Both the position numbers and the translations under genes were made by a program. 5,899 nt of DNA from Kiritimatiellia bacterium (GTDB taxonomy: Bacteria > Verrucomicrobiota > Kiritimatiellia > RFP12 > UBA1067). Every line of letters starts with the position of its first letter. The stretch's first letter is position 1. Where the stretch lies: positions 1 to 5,899 of the forward strand of contig JAKSOX010000129.1 in assembly GCA_024405335.1 (NCBI GenBank). Reading direction: 5' to 3'. The notes under the pieces are model-generated. The model was not told the DNA's origin, ran no database searches, and saw only the letters and a program-made list of their open reading frames with translations. Below, in pieces: positions 1 through 5,899 of this stretch.

Positions 1-98
1 TCGTCGAGAAGAAGGTCGAGGTCCCGGTCGAAAAGGTCGTGGAGAAGATCGTCGAGAAGAAGGTCGAGGTCCCGGTCGAAAAGGTCGTGGAGAAGATC
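1..98 (+). repeat. Perfect 48-bp tandem repeat inside the coiled-coil gene
   Basis: Positions 3-50 and 51-98 are identical base for base, and the two bases at 1-2 match 49-50, so the array continues past the left edge. Each unit encodes 16 residues made of four tetrads: VEKK, VEVP, VEKV, VEKI. After position 98 the pattern decays (VEVE, then SS). The array keeps the reading frame, so copy number could change without breaking the gene. Identity at synonymous positions points to recent duplication or homogenisation. Confidence 0.95.
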
Positions 99-998
99 GT
101 CGAAGTGGAGTCCTCCGCGTTGTTGGCGGCGAAGGGCGCGCTGGAGCAGGACCTCGCCGAGCAGCGCAAGCGCAAGGACGAACTCGAAGCGGATCTGGCC
201 GAACAGAACAAGCGGCGCGGCGAACTCGAGAACCATTTGGCCGACCAGGTGAGGAAGACGGAGGCCGTGCAGCGGCTGGTCGAAGAGTCCGAACGCAAGG
301 CGGCGGAACTCGAGAAGGATTTGAAGGAGTCGCGCCGCGAAACGCTCACGCTGTCGGACGAAATCAAGCGGTTGCCGCCGAACGCGCAGGAAGCGGCGAA
401 CACGGAGGCGGCCATGTTCGTTTTGATGCGCGAGGAGGCGGCCGACCTGGAGCGCGCGCTCGAGGACGAGAAAGCCGATTTCGAACGCGCCCGGAAGCAT
501 TGGCAGGAGCGCGCCGACCGGCTGATCGCGCGGCGCCAGGAAATCCTCAAGCGGATGGGCACGGACGCGGCGGACATGAAAAAGCGCGCGCTGCGCGCCA
601 ATCCGGTCGATCCGCGCACGGTGCAGCTTCAGCAGGAGCTGGACGCCCTGCGTCTCATCCAGGAGAAGACGGCGCGCGAAACGAGCCAGCGCATCCGCGA
701 TCTTTCGCAGCAGCTTTCGCTCAAAACTGCCGAGGCCGAACGCCTGAACCAGCAGGTGTCGGACGCGAAAGTGCTGCAGATGCAGATTCAGGAGCTGCGC
801 GAGAAACTCGCGAACCGCGAACGCCAGCTTCTGGAGCAGCAGCGCGAAGCCGCCGATTGCCGCGAGCGCGACGCCGCCGCGCAACAGGTGCTTTTGGCGC
901 GGCTGTCCGCGCTTGAAAGCAGCATGCCGCACACGATGCCGTCCCGCGAGGCGCAGAACGCCGCCCGCTTCCCGCCGTGGATGGGGCTCAAAAAATGA
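1..998 (+). CDS. Coiled-coil protein, C-terminal part (5' end outside window)
   Basis: The frame is open from the left edge (first full codon at position 3) and gives 331 residues before the TGA at 996-998. A GTG at 39-41 could be read as a start, but it is a valine codon inside a repeat that already runs upstream, so the true start lies outside the window. Residues 1-36 are nine V-E-x-x tetrads. Residues 47-310 are rich in E, K, R, Q, A and L with heptad-like spacing, typical of a long coiled coil, with proline breaks near residues 125-126 and 201-204. The last 20 residues are less charged and end in PPWMGLKK. No catalytic motif or membrane segment is visible, so a structural or scaffolding role is only an inference. 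V-E-K/V-P-rich repeats occur as stiff linkers in many unrelated bacterial proteins and do not identify a family. The stop overlaps the start of the Nudix gene. Confidence 0.85.
   Translation, partial: VEKKVEVPVEKVVEKIVEKKVEVPVEKVVEKIVEVESSALLAAKGALEQDLAEQRKRKDELEADLAEQNKRRGELENHLADQVRKTEAVQRLVEESERKAAELEKDLKESRRETLTLSDEIKRLPPNAQEAANTEAAMFVLMREEAADLERALEDEKADFERARKHWQERADRLIARRQEILKRMGTDAADMKKRALRANPVDPRTVQLQQELDALRLIQEKTARETSQRIRDLSQQLSLKTAEAERLNQQVSDAKVLQMQIQELREKLANRERQLLEQQREAADCRERDAAAQQVLLARLSALESSMPHTMPSREAQNAARFPPWMGLKK
141..266 (+). repeat. Three degenerate 14-residue repeats in the coiled coil
   Basis: Three consecutive 42-bp blocks (141-182, 183-224, 225-266) encode related 14-residue segments, each starting L-E-x-x-L-A-(E/D)-Q and followed by a basic stretch. 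Fourteen residues are two heptads, so the repeat fits a continuous coiled coil. The DNA has diverged between copies, unlike the exact 48-bp repeat just upstream, so this duplication looks older. Confidence 0.7.
995..998 (+). promoter_or_regulatory. ATGA stop/start overlap (coiled coil to Nudix)
   Basis: The ATG of the Nudix gene (995-997) overlaps the TGA of the coiled-coil gene (996-998). This arrangement usually goes with translational coupling. A G-rich stretch, GGGG at 983-986, sits 8 bases upstream and could act as a weak ribosome binding site. Confidence 0.75.
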
Positions 999-1414
999 AC
1001 GAATACGAGTTGGCCGGAATCGAAGTCGTGGCCCGCGGCGTGTGCGTCGCGGACGGGAAACTTCTGCTTTGCCGCGCCAAAGGCGGCTCCACGACGTATC
1101 TGCCGGGCGGACACGTGGAGTTCGGCGAGACGGGCCGGCAGGCGCTGGAGCGCGAAGTGCGCGAAGAGCTGGGCGTTTCGTCGTCGGCCGGGAAATTCCT
1201 GGGCGTCGTGGAAAACGCGTTCACGCAGCACGGCAAGCCCCACGCGGAAGTGAATCTCGTGTACGCGCTGCGGATCGACGCCGCGCCGGAAACGCTGGCC
1301 GCGCGCGAGGACTGGATCGAATTCGAATGGCGCGACCTGTCGCGCCTGGACGACCTGCTGCCGGCGGCGTTCCGCGCGCTGGGCTCGGACCCGGAGGCCG
1401 TTTTCGCGCCATGA
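995..1414 (+). CDS. Nudix hydrolase
   Basis: This is a 139-residue single-domain protein, a normal length for the family. Nudix enzymes hydrolyse nucleoside diphosphates linked to another group X, using divalent metal, in the cytoplasm. The Nudix box is complete: G39-x5-E45-x7-R53-E54-V55-x-E57-E58-x-G60-V61, encoded at 1109-1177 and preceded by LPG (residues 36-38), with the metal-binding glutamates in place. Residues 9-27 form the usual first strands (...VADGKLLLCR). The frame is also open upstream to a GTG at 977, but the ATG at 995 is preferred: it overlaps the preceding stop as ATGA and places the protein start at the normal point of the fold. The substrate cannot be told from sequence; a nucleotide sugar or an oxidised dNTP are both possible. 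The gene also overlaps the glycosyltransferase downstream by four bases, and a nucleotide-sugar connection is tempting but unproven. Confidence 0.95.
   Translation: MNEYELAGIEVVARGVCVADGKLLLCRAKGGSTTYLPGGHVEFGETGRQALEREVREELGVSSSAGKFLGVVENAFTQHGKPHAEVNLVYALRIDAAPETLAAREDWIEFEWRDLSRLDDLLPAAFRALGSDPEAVFAP
1411..1414 (+). promoter_or_regulatory. ATGA stop/start overlap (Nudix to glycosyltransferase)
   Basis: The glycosyltransferase ATG (1411-1413) overlaps the Nudix TGA (1412-1414). The nearest good Shine-Dalgarno match, GGAGG at 1393-1397, is 13 bases from the ATG, longer than usual. Coupling to upstream translation may therefore matter for initiation here. Confidence 0.7.
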
Positions 1415-2097
1415 AGACGCTGTCGCTCGTCGTGCCCGTGTACAACGCCCAGGATTTGCTGGACGCGATCGTCGGCCGCATCGGCGCGCTCAAGGCGTGC
1501 GCGGCCGCGTGCGGCTACGCGCTGGTGGAGACGATCGTGGTGGACGACGGCGGCGAACCGCCGCTGACGCGGAAGTGGAACGGCGAGAACGTGGTGATGC
1601 TCCGCAACGACCCGAACCGGGGCAAGGGCTTTTCGGTCAAACGGGCCGCGTTGGCGGCGAAAGGCGAGTTCGTGCTGATGTCCGACGTGGACGAATCGGC
1701 GCCGCTCACGGAATTCCCGAAACTCGCCGCCGCGATGGCCGACGACGCGTGGATGGTGTGCGGCCAGCGCCGCGGCCGGGCCGGCATGCCCGTGCTCCGG
1801 AAAGTCCTGGCCCGCGTGTTCGCGCTGCTCGTGCGGTTCGCCGGGGCGCGCCGCGTGCGCGACACGCAATGCGGCTTCAAACTGTTCCGCATGTCGGCGA
1901 TGCGCCCGGTGTTCGAGGCGCAGAAAATCGACCGCTTCGCGTTCGACGTGGAGTTGGTCGCGCGGGCGCAGCGCATGGGCGGGCGCGTTTGTTCGGCGCG
2001 CATCGAGTGGCGCCACGGCGGGCGGCCGAGTTCGCTCAAGGTGTTCAAGGACGGCTTGCGCATGCTGCTGGATCTGCCGCGCATCCGTTTCGGATGA
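1411..2097 (+). CDS. Family 2 glycosyltransferase, polyprenyl-phosphate sugar transferase-like
   Basis: This 228-residue protein is a GT-A fold family 2 glycosyltransferase that most resembles dolichyl-phosphate beta-glucosyltransferase (Alg5-like) and related bacterial enzymes. These move a sugar from a nucleotide sugar to a polyprenyl phosphate at the inner face of the membrane. In order, the protein shows the N-terminal strand VVPVYNAQ (7-14), the nucleotide-binding pair D45-D46, NRGKG (69-73), the D92-x-D94 metal motif, DTQCGFKLF (151-159), which is a hallmark of the Alg5/DPM-like group, and FAFDVEL (176-182). There is no C-terminal membrane pair of the kind seen in ArnC/GtrB-type enzymes; only a mildly hydrophobic stretch at about 132-145 might touch the membrane. 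The metal motif lies in SDVDESAP rather than the more usual DADL type. Sugar and acceptor are not determinable. The unassigned 701-residue gene follows after 18 bases and may share its pathway. Confidence 0.9.
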   Translation: MKTLSLVVPVYNAQDLLDAIVGRIGALKACAAACGYALVETIVVDDGGEPPLTRKWNGENVVMLRNDPNRGKGFSVKRAALAAKGEFVLMSDVDESAPLTEFPKLAAAMADDAWMVCGQRRGRAGMPVLRKVLARVFALLVRFAGARRVRDTQCGFKLFRMSAMRPVFEAQKIDRFAFDVELVARAQRMGGRVCSARIEWRHGGRPSSLKVFKDGLRMLLDLPRIRFG

Positions 2098-2106
2098 CGT
2101 GTTCCC

Positions 2107-2118
2107 GGAGAAAACGTG
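2107..2118 (+). promoter_or_regulatory. Ribosome binding site deciding a GTG start
   Basis: GGAG at 2107-2110 lies 5 bases before GTG at 2116 and 11 before an in-frame ATG at 2122. The ruvC gene downstream has nearly the same arrangement, GGAG then AACC then GTG (4227-4237), so the GTG start is preferred here. Choosing the ATG would only remove two residues. Confidence 0.6.
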
Positions 2119-4221
2119 GCCATGGAAAACAATTCGTCGATCCGCAAATTCTTCCGACGCCTCCGTTCCGGCGCGACGCGGCGCGAACGGCGCGTCATCA
2201 CGCACGCGTTCGGCACGCGGCATTTTTTCCACGCCTACGATTTCGGCGAGGACACGATCGTCTTCGAGCGGAACGTCTGGGGCGTCATGGACGAACACGC
2301 TTCCGTGCTCGTCGCCGAGAAGCGCGATCTGGGGTCGGCGAAGTCCGGACACGTCGTCACGGTGACGTCGGGCACGCACGCCGTGGCGGCGATTCCGCTG
2401 CTCCAGGGCGCGTTTTGGGATTTGGCGAAAGTGCCGTCGGCGGAGCGTTCGCGCGTGATGACCGAGAAAATCCTCGCCGCCAACGTGGTGCACGGCGTCA
2501 TCGAAATTTCCCAGCGCGGCGTGCCGTGCGGAAAACTGGTGGCGCTGGACGCCTGGCTCACGGGACCGTTGGGACTTTCGCTGGCGGACGTGGTGATGGC
2601 CGAGCGCAACGTCGAAACGCTCGAGCACTACCGCCGCCTTGGGCAGGAATGGCGCGTGAAGCCGCTGGCCTGGACGGAAACGGAAATGCGCGCCGCCATC
2701 GACGCGAGCCGCAAGCGCATCGGCACGTCGCTGACCTACTGCCACTCGGCGAAGGGCGTCCATTTCTTCCCGTGGAGCGGTTTCGCGGATCTGGCCCGTT
2801 TGGCGCAGACCGACTACCGGGCGTTTTCCGCGGGATTGCGGGAACTCGTGGGCACCTACGACGGCTGCCCGGTGGCGCTGGCGCGGCAGCGGAAATTCCA
2901 CGGCCACCACGAAATCGAATTCTTCGGCCTGGCGCGCGGCGCCTCTTCCAACCGGTTCATCTCCGAACTCGAAAAACTCGAGCGCGACGTGTCGGCGGGA
3001 TCCGCCGCGCCGGCCGACGCGGCGGCGCGGATGGCCGGCCTCGCCGCGCTCTACAAGACGCAGCTCACGCATCCGGAGCTGGCGGACGACCGCTCGCGCA
3101 CGTTCGTCGAAACTCTCTACATGAACCTCACCGGCGAAATCTACGCCGTTGCCGGCGACGGCACGGCGCCCGCGTTCGACGACCGGCGCACGGCGCTTCC
3201 CGGCGCGACGTTCGTGGACGGCGTGCCGCAATACCATCCGGGATGCGATCCGCGCACGGAGGTGCTCTTCTCCAATCTGCGCCAGCTCATGAGCAAGGAC
3301 GAGCACGTCGAATACGCGAACGTGTACGAATTGCGCGCGTACGACGCCGACCTCGACCCCAAACGCCGCCTCGGCGAAGGGAACACGCGGGAAATCGTCT
3401 ACAAAACGGATCGCCGCCCCTTGGCGCTGTCGCTCGTCGAGAAACGGCTTTCGTGGCCGCGCAAGGAATACGGCGCGTACGTGCTCGCGCGCATCGAGGC
3501 GTTCAAGGCGTTGGGCGTGGAACTGCCGCGATACCGGCTGCTGCGCCACCGCGCGCTGGGATCGCGCCGCCTGGAATACGACTACTACATCCGTTCGCGC
3601 GCGGAAGGCGACCCCCTGTGGGAAATCCCGGCGCATCTCTACCAGTGCGCCGGCGCGACGGCGGAATGCGGCTGCGAAGACGTGCGCGTCGCGCTGGAAC
3701 TCGCGTTCCTGATGGGCGACGCCGCGGCGCAGAACATGACCATGAAGAAATACGACGCCGCCAAGAAGTCGCCGCTTTACGGCGTGGGCAAGGAAATCTA
3801 CCGCTTCACGTGGGATCCGAACCTGAAGCGGATGATGCCGTGCGGCGTGTCCACCTGTTCCGTGCGCGGATCCTGCGGCTGGCCGGACGTGGAGCCGTCC
3901 GAAAAGAACTTCAAGGCGGCGGAACGCTTCTACTGCGACGCCTACGCGGACACGCTCGGGCAGTTCGCTTCGCAGCACGCCGCGTGCGGACTCGACCGGC
4001 TGGCGGACCGCTTCGTGGCGGGGTTCAAGCACCGCATGCACGCGCTGACGTGGGAATACGTGCTGCTCAAGACGGAATTCGAAAGCTTCAGCCCCGCGCT
4101 CCCGCCCGCGTACGGATTCGCTTCCAAATGGCGTTTCGCGCTCGCCTCCCTGGCGTGGCAGGAATCGCGTCTCGACGAATTCGCCGCCCGTTTCCGCAGG
4201 CGGTTGGGCGTGCGCGGGTGA
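2116..4221 (+). CDS. Unassigned 701-residue protein with a kinase-like motif order in its C-terminal half
   Basis: I do not recognise the family. No signal peptide or clear membrane segment is visible, so it is probably cytoplasmic. The N-terminal 410 residues match nothing I know; they contain a basic start (11-27), a histidine patch HGHH (262-265) and an alanine-rich probable helix (297-312). From about 419 the order of motifs resembles a protein-kinase or aminoglycoside-phosphotransferase fold. LGEGNTREIVYK (419-430) looks like a glycine-rich loop and strand-3 lysine. Helix residues 451-470 contain E451 and E461, and GDAAAQN (534-540) has the D-x4-N spacing of a catalytic loop (D535, N540). 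No convincing DFG-type aspartate follows; D547 and D567 are candidates, so the domain may be divergent or inactive. Eight of the twelve cysteines lie at 511-624. The gene sits between the glycosyltransferase and ruvC in an apparent operon. The CDS is well supported by length, codon bias and spacing; the kinase idea is weak. Confidence 0.85.
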   Translation: MAMENNSSIRKFFRRLRSGATRRERRVITHAFGTRHFFHAYDFGEDTIVFERNVWGVMDEHASVLVAEKRDLGSAKSGHVVTVTSGTHAVAAIPLLQGAFWDLAKVPSAERSRVMTEKILAANVVHGVIEISQRGVPCGKLVALDAWLTGPLGLSLADVVMAERNVETLEHYRRLGQEWRVKPLAWTETEMRAAIDASRKRIGTSLTYCHSAKGVHFFPWSGFADLARLAQTDYRAFSAGLRELVGTYDGCPVALARQRKFHGHHEIEFFGLARGASSNRFISELEKLERDVSAGSAAPADAAARMAGLAALYKTQLTHPELADDRSRTFVETLYMNLTGEIYAVAGDGTAPAFDDRRTALPGATFVDGVPQYHPGCDPRTEVLFSNLRQLMSKDEHVEYANVYELRAYDADLDPKRRLGEGNTREIVYKTDRRPLALSLVEKRLSWPRKEYGAYVLARIEAFKALGVELPRYRLLRHRALGSRRLEYDYYIRSRAEGDPLWEIPAHLYQCAGATAECGCEDVRVALELAFLMGDAAAQNMTMKKYDAAKKSPLYGVGKEIYRFTWDPNLKRMMPCGVSTCSVRGSCGWPDVEPSEKNFKAAERFYCDAYADTLGQFASQHAACGLDRLADRFVAGFKHRMHALTWEYVLLKTEFESFSPALPPAYGFASKWRFALASLAWQESRLDEFAARFRRRLGVRG

Positions 4222-4223
4222 AA

Positions 4224-4237
4224 GGGGGAGAACCGTG
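4224..4237 (+). promoter_or_regulatory. Ribosome binding site and GTG start of ruvC
   Basis: A strong purine run, GGGGGAG at 4224-4230, lies 4 bases before GTG at 4235. It begins within three bases of the preceding stop (4219-4221). This start gives VVLGVDTS, placing the first catalytic aspartate at residue 7 as in E. coli RuvC, which supports it. Confidence 0.8.
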
Positions 4238-4726
4238 GTCGTTCTTGGCGTCGACACGTCTTTGCGTTCTTCCGGCTACGGCGTTCTCGCCGTGGAGGGG
4301 TCGCGCTACCGGGCGCTCGATTTCGGCGCGATCAAAAACGCGCCGAAGCTGCCGGTTTCCGCGTGCCTCAAAAACGTCCACGCCAAAATCGCCGAACTGA
4401 TCGCGCTGCACCGGCCGGACGTCCTTTCCATCGAAGGCGTCATCTACGGCAAGAACGCCGGCACGATGATGGTGCTGGGCGAGGCGCGCGGAGCCGTGAT
4501 CTGCGCGGCGGCCGACGCGGACGTGCCGGTTTACGAATACGAGCCGCGCCGCGTGAAGATGGCGGTGTGCGGCAACGGCCTGGCGGAAAAGATCCAGGTG
4601 CAGCGCATGGTGAAGACGCTGCTGGCGCTGGAAGAACTGCCGCAGAACGACGCCGCCGACGCGCTGGCGCTCGCCATCTGCCACGCGCATTCCAATTCGC
4701 TTTTGTCCGCCCGCGCGCCGTTGTGA
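4235..4726 (+). CDS. ruvC: Crossover junction endodeoxyribonuclease RuvC
   Basis: RuvC is a homodimeric RNase H-fold nuclease that cuts Holliday junctions symmetrically during recombination and repair, working with the RuvAB branch-migration motor. The 163-residue length is slightly shorter than the E. coli protein, mainly at the C-terminus. The four catalytic acids are present: D7 (LGVDTS), E67 (LSIEGV), and D139 and D142 (QNDAADALA), matching D7, E66, D138 and D141 of E. coli. Other family signatures are SGYGV (13-17), KNAGTMMVLGEARG (73-86), VKMAVCGNG (107-115) and EKIQVQRMV (118-126). The first aspartate is followed by TSLRSSG instead of the PG-x-R-x-TG of E. coli; variants here are known in other phyla. 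No ruvA or ruvB lies within the window: its neighbours are the unassigned 701-residue gene 13 bases upstream and a secreted Asp-box protein downstream. It is probably co-transcribed with the upstream genes. Confidence 0.95.
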   Translation: MVVLGVDTSLRSSGYGVLAVEGSRYRALDFGAIKNAPKLPVSACLKNVHAKIAELIALHRPDVLSIEGVIYGKNAGTMMVLGEARGAVICAAADADVPVYEYEPRRVKMAVCGNGLAEKIQVQRMVKTLLALEELPQNDAADALALAICHAHSNSLLSARAPL

Positions 4727-4763
4727 CGTCCGCGCCGGAAAATCCAGCCGAGGATGGGTCGCA
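4727..4763 (+). promoter_or_regulatory. 37-bp gap with ribosome binding site of the Asp-box gene
   Basis: This is the longest gap between genes in the window. GAGGA at 4750-4754 stands 9 bases before ATG at 4764 and is a plausible Shine-Dalgarno. No hairpin longer than three base pairs and no T-run terminator is visible, and no convincing -35/-10 pair. The downstream gene could therefore be read through from ruvC, or its promoter may lie inside ruvC. Confidence 0.5.
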
Positions 4764-5899
4764 ATGCAATTTTCCCCGATGAAACGTCTTTTGTTGTTGG
4801 CGGTTCTGGCGTCGGCGGTGGCGTCGGCGGTGGCCATGCCGGAATCCGCCGGCCTGCCCGTGCTGGATCTTTCCGCCGACGCTTGGCGGCAGTCCTTTGT
4901 CGCGCAGGGAACGAAGGAGACGTACGAGGGGCATCCGACGACGCTGCTGTCGGACGACCGGCGGACGATGTTCTGCATCTGGACGCCGGGACACGGAGGC
5001 GCGGTCTCGCGGCTGGCGCGTTCGGACGACGGAGGACGGAGCTGGACGCGCATCGACGAGCTTCTGCCGGCGGATTACGTCGCGTCGAACCTGAACTGTC
5101 CCACGTTCCAGAAGATCAAGGGCCCCGGCGGCAAGACCCGCTACTTCGTCTTCTCCTGCAAGCTGAAGCCCGAGACGGACGCGAGCGGACGGAAACTGAC
5201 GAAGCCGGAGCGTCTGGCCGGGCTTGGAATCCTGATGAGCGAGGACGACGGCAAAACGTGGCGCGAACTCCCCAACCAGCCGCACCTTTCCGCGGCCATG
5301 CCGCCCACGGGGCTGATGCAACTCAAGGACGGCACGACGGCGCTTTTCGGCCAGGTGCGGTGCAATCGCGCCGTGAAGACCGACGGTCCGAACGACGACC
5401 AGGAAATCTGGATGAGCGTTTCGCGCGACGGCGGCTTCACTTGGGGCGAGGCGCGGGTCGTGGCTTCGAAGCCCGGACGCAACTTGTGCGAGCCGTGCTG
5501 CCTCAGGTCTCCCGACGGCAGGTCGCTGGCGCTCCTGATGCGCGACAACCGGCACACGGGCCCGAGCGCGATCTCGTTCTCCCATGACGAGGGCCGGACC
5601 TGGAGCGAACCGCGCGATACTCAGCCCGGGCTGACGGGCGACCGCCATGAGGCGATCATGCTGCCGGACGGCCGTTATTTCATCGCTTTCCGCAATCGGC
5701 ATGTTGGCGATCCGCTCTACGGGCAGTTCATGGCGTGGGTGGGAACGTGGGACGATCTCGTGCGCGGCGGCAAAGGGCAGTGCCGCGTCCATCTGCTCAA
5801 GCATCACGGTAAACCCGGGCGTTGGCCGGGCAATGAGATCGACACGGGCTATCCCGGGGTGGAACTGCTGCCGGACGGCACGATCGTCTGCACGACGTA
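4764..5899 (+). CDS. Exported sialidase-fold (Asp-box/BNR repeat) protein, 3' end outside window
   Basis: The frame is open from ATG 4764 to the right edge (378 full codons plus the bases TA), so the C-terminus is missing. Residues 1-24 form a secretion signal: basic K7-R8, a leucine/alanine/valine core, and probable cleavage after an A-x-A near residue 24. An internal ATG at 4779 would also leave a signal peptide, but only 4764 has a Shine-Dalgarno match. Four canonical Asp boxes, S-x-D-x-G-x-x-W, lie at 87-94, 159-166, 220-227 and 273-280, marking a six-bladed beta-propeller of the sialidase superfamily. Candidate active-site residues by family pattern are E243 (LCEP), R260 (LLMRDNR), R310 (AFRNR) and Y363 (GYPGVELLPDG). 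The usual N-terminal RIP arginine motif is replaced by EGHPTT (55-60). Proteins of this type are abundant in PVC bacteria and are often annotated as exo-alpha-sialidase; the real substrate is open. It probably acts outside the cytoplasm on host or environmental glycans. Confidence 0.85.
   Translation, partial: MQFSPMKRLLLLAVLASAVASAVAMPESAGLPVLDLSADAWRQSFVAQGTKETYEGHPTTLLSDDRRTMFCIWTPGHGGAVSRLARSDDGGRSWTRIDELLPADYVASNLNCPTFQKIKGPGGKTRYFVFSCKLKPETDASGRKLTKPERLAGLGILMSEDDGKTWRELPNQPHLSAAMPPTGLMQLKDGTTALFGQVRCNRAVKTDGPNDDQEIWMSVSRDGGFTWGEARVVASKPGRNLCEPCCLRSPDGRSLALLMRDNRHTGPSAISFSHDEGRTWSEPRDTQPGLTGDRHEAIMLPDGRYFIAFRNRHVGDPLYGQFMAWVGTWDDLVRGGKGQCRVHLLKHHGKPGRWPGNEIDTGYPGVELLPDGTIVCTT

Noticed and set aside
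39..41. GTG at 39 as start of the coiled-coil gene
   Set aside because: The frame and the repeat pattern continue unbroken to the left edge, and the same GTG recurs in the second repeat copy at 87-89, so it is an internal valine codon.
988..4257. 1089-codon open frame on the minus strand across four genes
   Set aside because: It lies opposite well-supported genes (Nudix, glycosyltransferase, ruvC start). Its translation is dominated by R, A, H, E and V in no domain pattern, as expected when GC-rich third positions remove stop codons from the antisense frame.
1497..4400. 967-codon open frame on the plus strand in another frame
   Set aside because: It overlaps the glycosyltransferase and the whole 701-residue gene. 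The translation is arginine/glycine/alanine-rich low-complexity sequence with no motif, and it begins mid-gene without a ribosome binding site.
4727..4763. Terminator or promoter after ruvC
   Set aside because: The only inverted repeat seen is a three-base GGA/TCC pair, and there is no T-run or recognisable promoter pair.
4754..5587. 277-codon plus-strand frame over the start of the Asp-box gene
   Set aside because: The frame starting at 4764 carries a signal peptide and four exact Asp boxes. This one has only arginine/glycine-rich sequence and is an off-frame shadow.
4440..5807. 455-codon and overlapping 321-codon (4088-5053) minus-strand open frames
   Set aside because: They run opposite ruvC and the Asp-box gene, both firmly supported by motifs, and have the same shadow composition. 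No independent evidence supports them.

Overview
The window is visibly GC-rich, with G or C at most third codon positions. It is densely packed with six protein genes, all on the + strand, and the first and last run off the edges. No rRNA, tRNA, CRISPR array, insertion sequence or recognisable terminator is visible. The exported Asp-box protein is of a type common in Verrucomicrobiota, Kiritimatiellota, Lentisphaerota and Planctomycetota. With the high GC this suggests a PVC-group bacterium, but that is an inference from gene style, not a proven assignment.

Layout: (1) 1-998, the C-terminal part of a coiled-coil protein whose visible start is a perfect 48-bp tandem repeat that continues off the left edge. 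(2) 995-1414, a Nudix hydrolase. (3) 1411-2097, a family 2 glycosyltransferase resembling dolichyl/polyprenyl-phosphate sugar transferases. (4) 2116-4221, a 701-residue protein I cannot assign to a family; its C-terminal half carries a kinase-like order of motifs and a cysteine cluster. (5) 4235-4726, the Holliday-junction resolvase RuvC. (6) 4764 to the right edge, an exported sialidase-fold protein with four Asp boxes and no stop in the window.

Genes 1/2 and 2/3 overlap by the four bases ATGA. Genes 3/4 and 4/5 are 17-18 and 13 bases apart, so genes 1-5 look like one transcription unit, perhaps with gene 6 after a further 37 bases. The genes do not form a known pathway: nucleotide-derivative hydrolysis, lipid-linked sugar transfer, DNA repair and exported glycan-related functions sit together. 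The glycosyltransferase and the unassigned kinase-like protein are the pair most likely to be functionally related, but this rests only on proximity. The best candidate for something undescribed is the 701-residue protein.
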